A stretch of DNA of 44,317 nt from Gammaproteobacteria bacterium (GTDB lineage: Bacteria > Pseudomonadota > Gammaproteobacteria > Acidiferrobacterales > Sulfurifustaceae), in contig JAOTWF010000015.1 of NCBI GenBank assembly GCA_029863005.1, forward strand, positions 1 through 44,317. Reading direction: 5' to 3'. The notes below the pieces were generated by a model. That model did no database searches, had not been told where the DNA came from, and saw nothing but the letters and a program-made list of their open reading frames with translations. Shown here piece after piece: positions 33,386 through 42,161 of the stretch. A program made the translations under genes and the position numbers. Positions within the stretch are counted from its first letter, which is position 1. The number at the start of each line of letters is the position of its first letter.

Positions 33386-34099
33386 CTAGACCTGGATATA
33401 GGCCCAGCCCTGGTGTTGCCGGCGCATGATCTGCGCCACGCCAGAGTCGATGACGACCACGCCCGGCAATAGCTTTGCCGTCACGCCTTGTTCCTGCTTG
33501 ACACGATCAATGGTGTTTTGGCAGGCGACGAAGGTGAGGTCGAGATATTCTTTCTGCATACGCTGGATGCGATCGGCGAACGGCGAAACATCCGCCATCA
33601 GCAGGCTCAAACCCGATCCGTTCGTGATCACTTCCACACGCGCTTTTTGATGCGTGCGGCGGTAGAGCTGCATCAGATTTTCCACTTCGTCCAGCACGGT
33701 CTTGAGATGTCCCATTTCGTCGTCGCTGACGTGGAACAGAACCTTGGCCAGGTCTTCAGACCCCGGCTTAGCCTGGGCGACAACGGCATTCTGCGGCGAG
33801 TTTGCCTGCGGATGCAGGAACCACCCGCCCAGGCCGCCGACGACGAGCGCGATCCCGGCAGCGACAGCGGTGGAGCATTTCTGTCTGGTGACGACGGCTG
33901 ACACGCACGGCGCGGGCGCGGGAACATTGCGATAGGCCAAGGCCACCAAGTCACGGACTTTGCGCAGCTCACACACTTGAATGTTGAGCGCCTCGTCTTC
34001 GGCCAGGCGGGCGTAGACCTGCGCTTTTTCTTCAGGCGTCAGTTCGTCGTCCACGAAGGCGCTTATGAATTCATCAGAAAATTTTTGTTCTTTGTTCAT
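33386..34099 (-). CDS. membrane anti-sigma factor with periplasmic DsrE-like sensor domain
   Basis: 237 residues in three parts. Residues 5-60 are an anti-sigma-type domain (FSDEFISAFVDDELTPEEKA, then a helix with QVCELRKVRDLV); the zinc motif His-x3-Cys-x2-Cys is reduced to one Cys43. Residues 77-95 form a membrane helix (AVAAGIALVVGGLGGWFL). Residues 117-237 form a DsrE-like domain with strands AKVLFHVSDDE and ARVEVITNGSG, Cys193 in TFVACQNTID, and a C-terminus matching the secreted protein encoded next. The cytoplasmic part should hold the ECF sigma factor inactive; the periplasmic part should sense. Start ATG overlaps the sigma gene stop (ATGA). I know of no described anti-sigma factor with this sensor, but that needs a search. 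Confidence 0.85.
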   Translation of the reverse strand: MNKEQKFSDEFISAFVDDELTPEEKAQVYARLAEDEALNIQVCELRKVRDLVALAYRNVPAPAPCVSAVVTRQKCSTAVAAGIALVVGGLGGWFLHPQANSPQNAVVAQAKPGSEDLAKVLFHVSDDEMGHLKTVLDEVENLMQLYRRTHQKARVEVITNGSGLSLLMADVSPFADRIQRMQKEYLDLTFVACQNTIDRVKQEQGVTAKLLPGVVVIDSGVAQIMRRQHQGWAYIQV

Positions 34100-34647
34100 T
34101 TGATTCTCCGGAGTTTAACTTCATCGGCAGCGACTCTCGGTGCCAGCTCAGTCAACAGATCCTTGAGAGCATATCGCGCCCGACACAGGCGACTCATGAC
34201 GGTGCCGATCGGAACGTTCAGGATCTGCGCCACTTCCATATAGCTGAGTCCTTGGATGTCCACCAGGGTAACGACCTGGCGTTGTCCTTCCGCTAATTTG
34301 GCGATGGCCGCCCTCACTTTGAGGACGATTTCCTGCTCACTGCTCTCCTTCTCCGGGGTGGATTCATGAATTATTGTATTTTCATCGACTTCTTCCGTCG
34401 CGCGCTGGCGCCGGAAATGATCGCGGTAACAATTCGCCAGGATGCTGTACAGCCAGGCATCCCCCGCGCTTGGATCGCGCAGCTGGCTGGACTTTCGCAA
34501 GGCCTTCGCCAGGGTTTCCTGCACTAGGTCATCGGCCAGCGCCGTGCTGTGTGTCCAGGCGTAGGCAATGCGATAAAGCCGCTGACGATGCTGCTCCAGT
34601 ATTGCCTTGGATTCGCGGCTGCGACCAAAAAAGTGAAAAACATCCAT
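34096..34647 (-). CDS. ECF-family RNA polymerase sigma factor
   Basis: 183 residues, with region 2 (LYRIAYAWTHSTALADDLVQ, then ETLAKAL, then DAWLYSILANCYRDHFRR) and region 4 (LSYMEVAQILNVPIGTVMSR followed by LCRARYAL), joined by a charged linker. This is the standard two-domain extracytoplasmic-function sigma factor that redirects RNA polymerase to a small regulon. Its gene overlaps that of a membrane anti-sigma factor by four bases, so the pair is made together. A promoter of ECF type lies upstream at 34688-34715, suggesting autoregulation. ATG 34647 has only a weak ribosome site. Confidence 0.93.
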   Translation of the reverse strand: MDVFHFFGRSRESKAILEQHRQRLYRIAYAWTHSTALADDLVQETLAKALRKSSQLRDPSAGDAWLYSILANCYRDHFRRQRATEEVDENTIIHESTPEKESSEQEIVLKVRAAIAKLAEGQRQVVTLVDIQGLSYMEVAQILNVPIGTVMSRLCRARYALKDLLTELAPRVAADEVKLRRIK

Positions 34648-34687
34648 TCGGTAAACTGTTATTTCCGGTTGAGAAACCTAATAAGGG

Positions 34688-34715
34688 AGACGGGAGGACA
34701 TGCGGGTTTATTCCC
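34688..34715 (-). promoter_or_regulatory. candidate ECF sigma autoregulatory promoter
   Basis: Minus strand GGGAATAAACCC (34704-34715) contains GGAAT, a typical ECF -35 core, and CGTCT (34688-34692) follows 17 bases later, a typical ECF -10. The transcript would start about 35 bases upstream of the sigma gene. Confidence 0.55.
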
Positions 34716-34752
34716 TTCGATTGTACAGTAAAAGTACCTGAAATAAGGCAAA

Positions 34753-35412
34753 TCACCTTGTTTCGGGTTTATTGAGAGAAATATCTTCTTCGATCAGGCC
34801 CTGTTCCGGACGCCGTTGACCATCGAGGAGCACACGCCCCTGATCCACCGAGAGCCGGTTATTCAGAAACCATTCAATCGCTAGGGGATATATCCGGTGT
34901 TCTTCGGCCAGCACGCGTTCGGCCAAGATTTCAGGTGTATCGTCGGGTAAGACCGGGACCGAGGCTTGAATGATCACCGGACCGCCATCCACCTCGTGCG
35001 TAACGAAATGCACACTGGCGCCATGGAATTTCGCTCCGCCCGCCAAGGCGCGGGCATGAGTGTTAAGTCCTGGAAACGCCGGCAACAGCGAAGGGTGAAT
35101 GTTCATAAGGCGTTCGTGGTAATGACCGATGAAGGCATCGCTCAGGATGCGCATGAAGCCGGCGAGCGTCACCAACCGCGGCTGGTAGGCATCGATTTGC
35201 TGCATGAGCGCGTGATCAAACTCCTCGCGTGACGGGTAATCGCGATGATCGATGACGTGCACCGGGATCCCGGCCGTGCGTGCGCGGGCCACGGCCGGCG
35301 CTCCGGGTTCATTGCTGATAACGGCAAGTATTTCAGCCGGCAATTTCCCATCGCGTATCGCATTGATGAGAGCTTGCAGATTGCTTCCGCGCCCCGATAC
35401 CAGAATTACCAC
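34753..35412 (-). CDS. purN: phosphoribosylglycinamide formyltransferase
   Basis: 219 residues from GTG 35412. VVILVSGRGSNLQALI is the phosphate-binding start of GART proteins; LAGFMRILSDAFI, MNIHPSLLPAFPGL (catalytic Asn and His) and THEVDGGPVIIQ (catalytic Asp) complete the active site. It transfers a formyl group from 10-formyl-THF to GAR in purine synthesis. The start is uncertain: the frame stays open to 35592 inside purM, but only TTG codons (35475, 35592) occur upstream and that stretch is not conserved-looking. The C-terminus is a little longer than in E. coli (212 residues). It follows purM in the usual order. Confidence 0.92.
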   Translation of the reverse strand: MVILVSGRGSNLQALINAIRDGKLPAEILAVISNEPGAPAVARARTAGIPVHVIDHRDYPSREEFDHALMQQIDAYQPRLVTLAGFMRILSDAFIGHYHERLMNIHPSLLPAFPGLNTHARALAGGAKFHGASVHFVTHEVDGGPVIIQASVPVLPDDTPEILAERVLAEEHRIYPLAIEWFLNNRLSVDQGRVLLDGQRRPEQGLIEEDISLNKPETR

Positions 35413-35548
35413 GCCATTCCGGGGCGTTCCATGTCTGGGGGCGGACTGATTTGTTGATGAATGCGGTAATGTCAAAATGGTGTGTTCTTTCTGGAGCGTC
35501 CGACCGCCATTGCCTATAGAGCTTTCGTCTCGGGCCGTGGCGCTATGT

Positions 35549-36592
35549 TTAATTGAGAATGACGACCTGATCTTCTTCCGAGCGTGTCTCAACGTGACCG
35601 ATGATGGTCGCGGATTCTCCTGCCGCGGTCAGGAGCTTCAAGGCTTTCTCGGCGTCGCCCGCGTCAAGCGCCAGCACCATGCCAACTCCACAATTGAAGG
35701 TGCGATACATCTCGAAGTCCTCGACCCCGCCCATCTCCTGCAACCAGTCGAATACGGGGGGACGTTTCCAGGCACGAGCATCGATCACAGCGCACATTCC
35801 TGCGGGCAGGACGCGCGGTACGTTCCCGGGCAATCCGCCGCCTGTGATATGCGCCGCAGCATGTACCGGAAGCTCACGCAGAAGTCCGAGCAGCGGTTTG
35901 ACATAGATGCGTGTGGGTTCCAGCAGTATTTCTCCCAGGGGACGTTTGTCCAGAGCTTGATTGAGTTCGATCTTACGCAGCTTGATAATTTTGCGGATAA
36001 GCGAATAGCCGTTGGAATGTGGTCCGCTGGAGGCGATGCCAATAAGTGTGTCGTTGTTCTTGACCATTGATCCATCGATGATTTTTGATTTCTCCACAAC
36101 ACCCACAGTGAAACCCGCCAGATCGTAGTCACCCTCGCTGTACATCCCTGGCATTTCGGCGGTTTCGCCACCCACGAGCGCGCAGCCGGCTTGGCGGCAA
36201 CCTTCGCCGATACCCTTGATCACTTGCTCGGCGATAGGCTTATCGAGTTTGCCTGTGGCGAAATAATCGAGGAAAAAAAGGGGCTCGGCGCCTTGAACGA
36301 TAATATCGTTCACACACATCCCCACCAGATCGATGCCGATGGTATCGTGACGCTTAAGCTCGATGGCGAGCTTGAGTTTGGTGCCGACGCCGTCGGTGCT
36401 TGAGACCAGCACCGGCTCGCGGTATTGGCCCGGGGGAATCTCGAACATGGCCCCGAAACCGCCAACCCCCGCCAGCACTCCGGGCCGTTGGGTGGTACCC
36501 GCAATCGGCCGGATGGCCTCGACCAGGGCATCGCCGGCATCGATGTCCACGCCGGCATCGCGGTAGGTGAGGGAAATACGCGGTTTGTTCAA
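35549..36592 (-). CDS. purM: phosphoribosylformylglycinamidine cyclo-ligase
   Basis: 347 residues, normal length. The N-terminal [20 protein letters not shown], the ATP-binding [29 protein letters not shown], and [14 protein letters not shown] are the AIR synthetase signature; [16 protein letters not shown] and FNCGVGMVL lie in the C-terminal half. It closes the imidazole ring in purine synthesis using ATP. The start is TTG 36592 with GGAG 7 bases upstream; no better codon exists. purN follows after about 136 bases (or overlaps it if a far-upstream purN start is used). Confidence 0.94.
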   Translation of the reverse strand: MNKPRISLTYRDAGVDIDAGDALVEAIRPIAGTTQRPGVLAGVGGFGAMFEIPPGQYREPVLVSSTDGVGTKLKLAIELKRHDTIGIDLVGMCVNDIIVQGAEPLFFLDYFATGKLDKPIAEQVIKGIGEGCRQAGCALVGGETAEMPGMYSEGDYDLAGFTVGVVEKSKIIDGSMVKNNDTLIGIASSGPHSNGYSLIRKIIKLRKIELNQALDKRPLGEILLEPTRIYVKPLLGLLRELPVHAAAHITGGGLPGNVPRVLPAGMCAVIDARAWKRPPVFDWLQEMGGVEDFEMYRTFNCGVGMVLALDAGDAEKALKLLTAAGESATIIGHVETRSEEDQVVILN

Positions 36593-36763
36593 ATCGGGCT
36601 CCGGAGTACGTCAGGGATGCGTATGGTAGGGCGAGCCGGAGTTCGCGTAAACCTCTCGCGGAGGCCGATATCCGGGGCGGGGAGCGGGATAGGCAAATAA
36701 CGGATCCACCATTGACTCGGGGAGCAGCTCTGATGGAAATAGACCGGCTCCGGGTCGTCCTGT

Positions 36764-36773
36764 CATTATAATG
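36764..36773. promoter_or_regulatory. palindromic -10 element between purM and pgsA-like gene
   Basis: CATTATAATG is a perfect 10-bp palindrome giving TATAAT on both strands, in the 256-base gap between the divergent purM and pgsA-like genes. Neither side has a good -35 box at 17 bases. Shared symmetric -10 elements are known to drive divergent transcription. A 51-codon minus-strand frame (36766-36611, Pro-rich) starts at the same point, but I do not count it as a gene. Confidence 0.4.
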
Positions 36774-36848
36774 GCTTGTGGCGGTATCCGACGCGCGCTG
36801 GCGCTGAAAATGCACGGTCGGGTAGACTCATGCCATGCGAGCGAAACC

Positions 36849-37415
36849 ATGTTAAGCCTGTCCCAACTCCCTAACCTGATTACAATTGCCCGCATCGCCA
36901 TGGTGCCGGTGCTTATTCTGCTGCTGAAGGACGAAAAGTATGCCGCCTCACTGGCGGTTTTCGTCATTGCCGGTGTATCCGACGGACTAGACGGTTACAT
37001 TGCCAAGCGCTTCCATTTCCAAAGCCGTCTGGGCTCCATCCTCGATCCGATTGCCGACAAGATCCTGCTGCTGTGCAGTTACGTGATGCTGGTACTGCTG
37101 AACCACATCCCGTTCTGGCTCATGCTTACGGTGGTTTTCCGCGATCTCCTGATCGTGGGGGGTTATCTCATCTACACCTCGATGATCGGGCCGGTGCACA
37201 TGAACCCCAGCTGGCTGAGTAAATTCAATACCTTTCTCCAAATATCGCTGGTCATCATCATTCTGGGGCAGCAGACGCTGGGTCTGGTGTACGCACCGCT
37301 GGTCGAAATGCTGATTTACGGAGTGCTGTTGTCCACGGTGGTCAGTGGCGCGCACTATCTTTGGATCTGGCTGGTGATGAAGGATGTCGAACTCGTGAAG
37401 GAGCGTCATGACTGA
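36849..37415 (+). CDS. CDP-alcohol phosphatidyltransferase family protein
   Basis: 188 residues from ATG 36849, which begins LSLSQLPNLITIARI as in PgsA-type proteins. The catalytic motif DGLDGYIAKRF, then SRLGSILDPIADK matches D-G-x2-A-R-x8-G-x3-D-x3-D except that the first part reads DGLDGYIAKR, with Lys-Arg at the end. There are about six membrane helices. The enzyme moves a phosphatidyl group from CDP-diacylglycerol to an alcohol, probably glycerol-3-phosphate or a similar acceptor; the acceptor is not certain. The upstream 26 codons of open frame are not coding-like. Its end overlaps the next gene by 8 bases. Confidence 0.85.
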   Translation: MLSLSQLPNLITIARIAMVPVLILLLKDEKYAASLAVFVIAGVSDGLDGYIAKRFHFQSRLGSILDPIADKILLLCSYVMLVLLNHIPFWLMLTVVFRDLLIVGGYLIYTSMIGPVHMNPSWLSKFNTFLQISLVIIILGQQTLGLVYAPLVEMLIYGVLLSTVVSGAHYLWIWLVMKDVELVKERHD

Positions 37416-38493
37416 CACCCGTCTCCTGTTCCAGCTGGCTCTGGTGGCGGGTGCGGCCTGGGTGATTTACCTGCTGGCGCCGATGCTGACGCCATTCCTG
37501 GTCAGCGCGCTTCTGGCCTATCTCGGCAATCCCGCGGTGAACTGTCTGGCACGCTGGCATTTCCCACGACCGCTGGCGGTGGCGCTGGTATTTCTACTGT
37601 TCCTGCTGCTCGTGATCGTGCTGTTGTTTTTCCTGATTCCCGCGCTACAGGCACAGATAACTTCTTTCATCACCAAAGCGCCGTCCTATTTTGATTGGCT
37701 GCAGCACACCGCACTGCCACGACTACAGGCCTTACTGGGTATCGAGTTATCGCTGGATGTCACGGCGCTTCGCCAGACGCTGCTCGGGCACTGGCGCGAG
37801 GTGGGTGATTGGGCGACCGCGTTTCTCCTTTATATCACCCGTTCAGGCTTGAGCATTATCGGTTGGTTGGCGACGGCGCTGCTGGTCCCGGTCGTTACCT
37901 TTTACCTGCTCCTGGATTGGGACGGGGTGCTCGCGCGCGTGTTGAGCCTGTTCCCGTCGCGGCGCCGCCACCAGGTGGCGGCGCTCGCGCGCGAAAGCGA
38001 CGAAGTGCTGGGGAGTTTTCTGCGTGGCCAGTTGTTGGTCATGACCGCGCTGGCGGTGGTTTATTCCGTCGGCCTGACGCTGGTTGGGCTGGATCTGGCA
38101 CTACCGATCGGCATCGTGGCGGGTCTCGTCAGTTTCGTGCCTTATCTCGGTTTCATCCTCGGCTTGTTGTCGGCGGCGATCGCGGCCTACCTGCAGTTTC
38201 AGGATCCCATGATCCTGCTCGGCGTTGGCATCGTTTTTCTCGCTGGACAGATGCTCGAAAGCCTGTGGCTTACGCCGAAGTTGGTAGGAAACCGGATCGG
38301 GTTGCACCCGGTGGCGGTTATCTTCGCCGTCATGGCAGGTGGACAGCTTTTCGGTTTTACCGGCATTCTCCTGGCCTTGCCGACGGCGGCGGTGTTGAAA
38401 ATCTGGTTGCGCCATCTGCGTGACTTCTCGCCCGGACAGGCCAACGGTCAATCTGTCCGGAAACGCCGTAAGATGAAGAGGCCCTCGCCATGA
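37408..38493 (+). CDS. AI-2E transporter/PerM family membrane protein
   Basis: 361 residues, seven to eight membrane helices. GTG-free start at ATG 37408 overlaps the preceding gene. The conserved family segments are MLTPFLVSALLAYLGNPAVN, FLRGQLLVMTALAVVYSVGL, GLVSFVPYLGFILGLLSAAI and LTPKLVGNRIGLHPVAVIFA. Members have been assigned to autoinducer-2 export or to Na+/H+ exchange; function is not settled. In gammaproteobacteria this gene is commonly found between purM and hda, as here, and hda overlaps it by four bases (ATGA). Confidence 0.88.
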   Translation: MTDTRLLFQLALVAGAAWVIYLLAPMLTPFLVSALLAYLGNPAVNCLARWHFPRPLAVALVFLLFLLLVIVLLFFLIPALQAQITSFITKAPSYFDWLQHTALPRLQALLGIELSLDVTALRQTLLGHWREVGDWATAFLLYITRSGLSIIGWLATALLVPVVTFYLLLDWDGVLARVLSLFPSRRRHQVAALARESDEVLGSFLRGQLLVMTALAVVYSVGLTLVGLDLALPIGIVAGLVSFVPYLGFILGLLSAAIAAYLQFQDPMILLGVGIVFLAGQMLESLWLTPKLVGNRIGLHPVAVIFAVMAGGQLFGFTGILLALPTAAVLKIWLRHLRDFSPGQANGQSVRKRRKMKRPSP

Positions 38494-39224
38494 GCCATCA
38501 ACTCTCGCTCAATCTCCGGCTCAAGGACGGAGCTTCTTTTAGTAACTTCTTGGCGGGACCAAATCGAGAGGTGCTGGAGCAATTGCGCACCGCCGTGGTG
38601 ACGGCCGCCACTCAATCGAGTGCCAAGGGAACAATTCTGTATCTGTGGGGGCCCGAGGGCTCGGGCAAGTCTCACCTGTTGCAGGCCGCATGCCGGTTGG
38701 TGCAGGAACTTGGCCTGGCACCGGTGTATGTTCCACTCGCCGATGTCGTGGTTCTGTCACCGTCGTTGCTGGAAGATGTCGAAGCCGCGTCTCTGGTTTG
38801 CCTGGATGACGTGGAACGCACGGCTCGTCTTCCTGAGTGGGAAGCAGCGCTGTTCACGCTCGCTGAACGCCTGCTCGCCGCCAGTGGCATGTTGGTTATT
38901 GGCGCCTGCGCGCCGCCGGATAGGATTGGACTGCGGCTTCCCGATCTGATCAGCCGGCTCGCGTGGGGCGCGACCTATGCCATGCAACCCTTGAGCGACA
39001 CGGAGAAACTGGAAGCCGTGAAACTGCGCGCGCACCATCGTGGTTTCAACATGCCTGAGGATGTGGCGCGGTACATCCTCAATCGCTACCCACGCGATCT
39101 GCGGTCGCTTTTTGATCTGCTGGAGCGAATTGACCAGGCCTCGCTGGCAGAGCAGCGGCGCGTGACCATTCCCTTCCTGCGCGAGCTCGAAGAGGCGATC
39201 CGCGAGAATACTGAGACCGCCTAA
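38490..39224 (+). CDS. hda: DnaA-related regulatory inactivation protein Hda
   Basis: 244 residues. The N-terminal clamp-binding motif QLSLNLRL is present, followed by a DnaA-like AAA+ domain: FLAGPNREVLEQL, Walker A GPEGSGKSHLL, Walker B-type SLVCLDDVERT, and the sensor region ISRLAWGATYAMQPLSDTEK. There is no DnaA-type DNA-binding domain. Hda binds the DNA-loaded beta clamp and makes DnaA hydrolyse its ATP after initiation, preventing re-initiation. It is translated from ATG overlapping the perM-like stop. It converges with the ArsC-like gene, with which it shares four bases. Confidence 0.93.
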   Translation: MSHQLSLNLRLKDGASFSNFLAGPNREVLEQLRTAVVTAATQSSAKGTILYLWGPEGSGKSHLLQAACRLVQELGLAPVYVPLADVVVLSPSLLEDVEAASLVCLDDVERTARLPEWEAALFTLAERLLAASGMLVIGACAPPDRIGLRLPDLISRLAWGATYAMQPLSDTEKLEAVKLRAHHRGFNMPEDVARYILNRYPRDLRSLFDLLERIDQASLAEQRRVTIPFLRELEEAIRENTETA

Positions 39225-39568
39225 AGGATTTTCAGCACGTTTTCTGGTGGACGACCCAAGGCGGCCTTATTGCTGGTCACCACGATCGGACGTTCCATCA
39301 GGCGCGGGTATTTCACCATTGCACGGATGATCTCCGCGTCAGTTACATTCGTAGTGTCGAGCTTCGCCTTCTTAAATTCCTCCTCCTTTTTACGCACCAG
39401 CTCCCGAGGCGTCATCCCAAGAAGCTTGATCAGTCGCTTGAGTTCCACTTCCGTCGGAGGTGTGACGAGGTATTCAATGACTTTCGGTTGGATACCGTGT
39501 TTTTCCAACAACGCCAGGGTCTGGCGTGATTTCGTGCAGCGGGGGTTGTGGTAGATCGTGACGGACAC
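39221..39568 (-). CDS. arsC: ArsC/Spx-family glutaredoxin-like arsenate reductase
   Basis: 115 residues from GTG 39568, preceded by GGAGG. TIYHNPRCTKSRQTLALLEK has the catalytic Cys of the E. coli-type arsenate reductase family (NPRCTKSR), IEYLVTPPTEVELKRLIKLL follows, and the C-terminal RPIVVTSNKAALGRPPENVL holds the conserved RP and GRP residues. Classical ArsC reduces arsenate to arsenite with glutathione and glutaredoxin; chromosomal single copies without other ars genes, as here, are often of unproven role. The frame runs on to 39634 but that part is not conserved. Confidence 0.9.
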   Translation of the reverse strand: MSVTIYHNPRCTKSRQTLALLEKHGIQPKVIEYLVTPPTEVELKRLIKLLGMTPRELVRKKEEEFKKAKLDTTNVTDAEIIRAMVKYPRLMERPIVVTSNKAALGRPPENVLKIL

Positions 39569-39668
39569 AGGGCCTCCGGGACAAGGAAGAAAGGTTGGTT
39601 GTACGATTTTGAACGCTGCCACGGCCGTCGGCAAGTGCTGCTACCGGATATTCGACTAACATAAGAGC

Positions 39669-40523
39669 ATGAACTTTTTCCGGGCCATTCCGCGGTTGAC
39701 ACGCTGGGTTGTGCAGCGGTTCCGCGAGGACCGCTGCATGCGTGTGGCCGGATCACTTTCCTTTACCACGTTGCTGGCGATGGTGCCGATGACAGCCGTC
39801 ACGTTCGCACTGTTTTCCCATTTTGAAATATTCCAGTCATGGATGCGAATGACGCTTGGATTCTTTTACGGCAATTTTGTCCCGGCCACGGGCGAAGCGG
39901 TAAGTCACTATATTCAGGAATTCGCCGCCAATGCCGGTAAACTTACCGCCTGGGGCATGTTGCTGCTCTTCCTAACCTCGCTCATGGTCATGGCCACCAT
40001 CGAGCGTGTATTCAATGACATTTGGCACGTGCCGCAGACCCGACGGCGCCTGCACCGCTACTTGAGTTATGGCGTACTGCTGGTGCTGGGTCCGGTGCTG
40101 ATGGGGATCAGCCTGTCGTCGACCTCATACCTATTTTCCATGCCTCTGTTTTCGCGCCATACGACGTTGGGCGAACTGAAGATTTTTCTTCTGGCGGCTG
40201 CCCCTGTCATCTTTGAATGGTTGGCGTTCTGGCTGCTCTATGTCGTCGTGCCAAATTACCGGGTGCGATGGCGTCATGGCCTAATCGGAAGTTTGTTGAC
40301 CACGCTGCTGTTCGAAGTCGCCAAGCGCGGTTTCGCCTATTTCGTGACGCACTTCACGAACTATACAGCTCTCTATGGGGCGGTCGCGGCGCTGCCGGTG
40401 TTTCTGGTCTGGGTCTACTTGTCGTGGACCATCATCCTGCTGGGGGCGGTGGTCACGGCGACCCTTCCGGAATGGCGCCGGCCGCAGGCGGTGCGCGAGT
40501 GGCGCCGACGCCGACCGGTCTGA
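39669..40523 (+). CDS. YihY/BrkB family inner membrane protein
   Basis: 284 residues and six membrane helices. DRCMRVAGSLSFTTLLAMVP is the family's first conserved segment, followed by TSLMVMATIERVFNDIWHVP, VVPNYRVRWRHGLIGSLLTT and YGAVAALPVFLVWVYLSWTI. The family was once called ribonuclease BN in error; its function is unknown. It lies divergently from arsC and convergently with the PilZ-like gene. A basic tail (WRRPQAVREWRRRRPV) closes the protein. Relatives in beta- and gammaproteobacteria can be longer, with an extra C-terminal domain absent here. Confidence 0.9.
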   Translation: MNFFRAIPRLTRWVVQRFREDRCMRVAGSLSFTTLLAMVPMTAVTFALFSHFEIFQSWMRMTLGFFYGNFVPATGEAVSHYIQEFAANAGKLTAWGMLLLFLTSLMVMATIERVFNDIWHVPQTRRRLHRYLSYGVLLVLGPVLMGISLSSTSYLFSMPLFSRHTTLGELKIFLLAAAPVIFEWLAFWLLYVVVPNYRVRWRHGLIGSLLTTLLFEVAKRGFAYFVTHFTNYTALYGAVAALPVFLVWVYLSWTIILLGAVVTATLPEWRRPQAVREWRRRRPV

Positions 40524-40529
40524 CCGGGT

Positions 40530-42161
40530 TCACGCGTTCTGGATATCGAAACTGAATTGTTCGAAAGCCTGACTGGCTTCGATGAGGCGGGTGGGTGTAA
40601 TTCGGTAAAGCCGATATCCGTTATCCATGAAAACACTGAGCTCCGGTTTGAACACACCGCGGTGCGTGATCAGGGTTTGCGTTTGCTTAAGTGGCTTAAT
40701 CTCCGGGAGCAGCAGTGCCGGCAGGAAATCGCTCTCCTGGCCATTCTCATTCACAGTTTTTATGACAACCGGGTTGGCGCTGGGAGCAAGATGCTGGACG
40801 CCAATCTCGATGTTCGAAATTCCGTTGCTGCGTACCCAACGGATAACGCCAACGGTCCAAGGATTGCCTTCGCCGGATGTGCGGGTGATCATGATATCGC
40901 CGACCTGAATATGAAGTTGGATTTTTCCTCTTATGGAAAGTGAAAGCCCGCCGGCGCCTTCATCCTCGACATCCCAGATGGACAATTCACGTCCGGGAAT
41001 TTGGACGTCTTTATGTTTGAATCCCTCCGAGGCGAGCACGGTGCGTTGAGGAACGGGACCCACGAAGGTTGAGCTGACGACGAATTTTTTTCCACCATTC
41101 ATCCAATAGTTGATCCGGTCCATGCCAATGGCAATTTCCACCCGGTGTCCAATCTCCTTGCTACGGCGAAAAGCTCGTTGCGGATTCACGCCCCAATCAT
41201 TGACCAGCCGCCGAAGCAGGTCCTGACCGCATTCCCGGAAAAAGTTTTCTGGCAAGCCCTCGGCAGGCGGCATTTCGCCTTTGACGAGGAGGGTCAACTG
41301 GGCGTGCAGCTGGCGCGCCAACTCGATCGTGTTCAGAAGGCGGTAGCGTTTCGAATTCTCCGGGACGGTGCCAGTGGTGTAGGCGATGCCGGCGTGGTCG
41401 TTCTGCAGATCAATCAGAAATTGGCAAGTGGGGTTGTAGTCGCTGGTTGCTTCCGTCAGCTGGGCCAAAGGCGCCCAGCGGTCGAGATATTGATGCGTCC
41501 AATCGATCATCCGGGGTGGCAGGTGATAAGGGTCGCTGAAATGAAGCAACAAAGCCTGCTTGTACGCATGGTTCACGCAGGTCTTCGGTACCGCCTTGTT
41601 CAGCTCATCGACAATGACAATTTCGCCCAAGCCTAATTCTTCCGCACGAGCATAAAGCGCGTGAATTTCCTTCCAGGTATTCTGGGGACAGGGTGAATAG
41701 GTCTGGTAGGCAGCCCCAAGTTCACAACACAGGTATCGAATTGCGCGCTGGATCGCCAATGCCAGGAAAGCCTGTTCCTCCGCGCCTGGCAAAATCGTGG
41801 TCGACACGTTCATGGCGATGCGCTTGTATCCATTCGCCATTTCCATGTGTAACTGGCGGTTCTGTTCGGCGATGCTCTTGTGCTTTTCGGAAAGTGGCAG
41901 CGGCAACCCGGAGTATTGCTTGGTAAATTCCAGCGAAAGCTGGCTCACCGGGTAGCGAAACAGTTCCAGTATCTGCAGGCGGAGTTTGTCATCAAATTCG
42001 ACACGGTTATGAATCGAAAGCGTGGAATGCAGCTTGCGGCCGGTCTCGGAGGTATTGAGCAGAGGCAATTCCTCGAGCCACTTTTTTACCTTTTGGGGTT
42101 CCAGCTCGATTTCATCGGCGCGACGCGCCGTCAGCGTGGGTAGGACCAGCGTCAGAGACAT
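40530..42161 (-). CDS. large PilZ-like domain protein, probable c-di-GMP effector
   Basis: 543 residues, soluble. Residues 1-320 are mainly helical (FRYPVSQLSLEFTKQYSGLP, MANGYKRIAMNVSTTILPGA) with no motif I can name. From about 345 the PilZ-like part starts: NPQRAFRRSKEIGHRVEIAI, where an R-x-x-x-R-like motif may bind c-di-GMP, then ISIWDVEDEGAGGLSLSI, which would be the D/N-x-S-x-x-G strand in a diverged form, and beta strands to the end. Proteins of this architecture occur widely in beta- and gammaproteobacteria and are annotated as PilZ-domain proteins. An in-frame TGA sits just before ATG 42161, so the start is firm. An orphan AAGGAGG lies 30 bases upstream with no start codon behind it. 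Confidence 0.65.
   Translation of the reverse strand: MSLTLVLPTLTARRADEIELEPQKVKKWLEELPLLNTSETGRKLHSTLSIHNRVEFDDKLRLQILELFRYPVSQLSLEFTKQYSGLPLPLSEKHKSIAEQNRQLHMEMANGYKRIAMNVSTTILPGAEEQAFLALAIQRAIRYLCCELGAAYQTYSPCPQNTWKEIHALYARAEELGLGEIVIVDELNKAVPKTCVNHAYKQALLLHFSDPYHLPPRMIDWTHQYLDRWAPLAQLTEATSDYNPTCQFLIDLQNDHAGIAYTTGTVPENSKRYRLLNTIELARQLHAQLTLLVKGEMPPAEGLPENFFRECGQDLLRRLVNDWGVNPQRAFRRSKEIGHRVEIAIGMDRINYWMNGGKKFVVSSTFVGPVPQRTVLASEGFKHKDVQIPGRELSIWDVEDEGAGGLSLSIRGKIQLHIQVGDIMITRTSGEGNPWTVGVIRWVRSNGISNIEIGVQHLAPSANPVVIKTVNENGQESDFLPALLLPEIKPLKQTQTLITHRGVFKPELSVFMDNGYRLYRITPTRLIEASQAFEQFSFDIQNA

Noticed and set aside
36611-36766. 51-codon Pro-rich minus-strand frame between purM and the pgsA-like gene
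   Set aside because: Starts exactly at a palindromic -10 element, has no ribosome site and no recognised family; more likely promoter and leader DNA.
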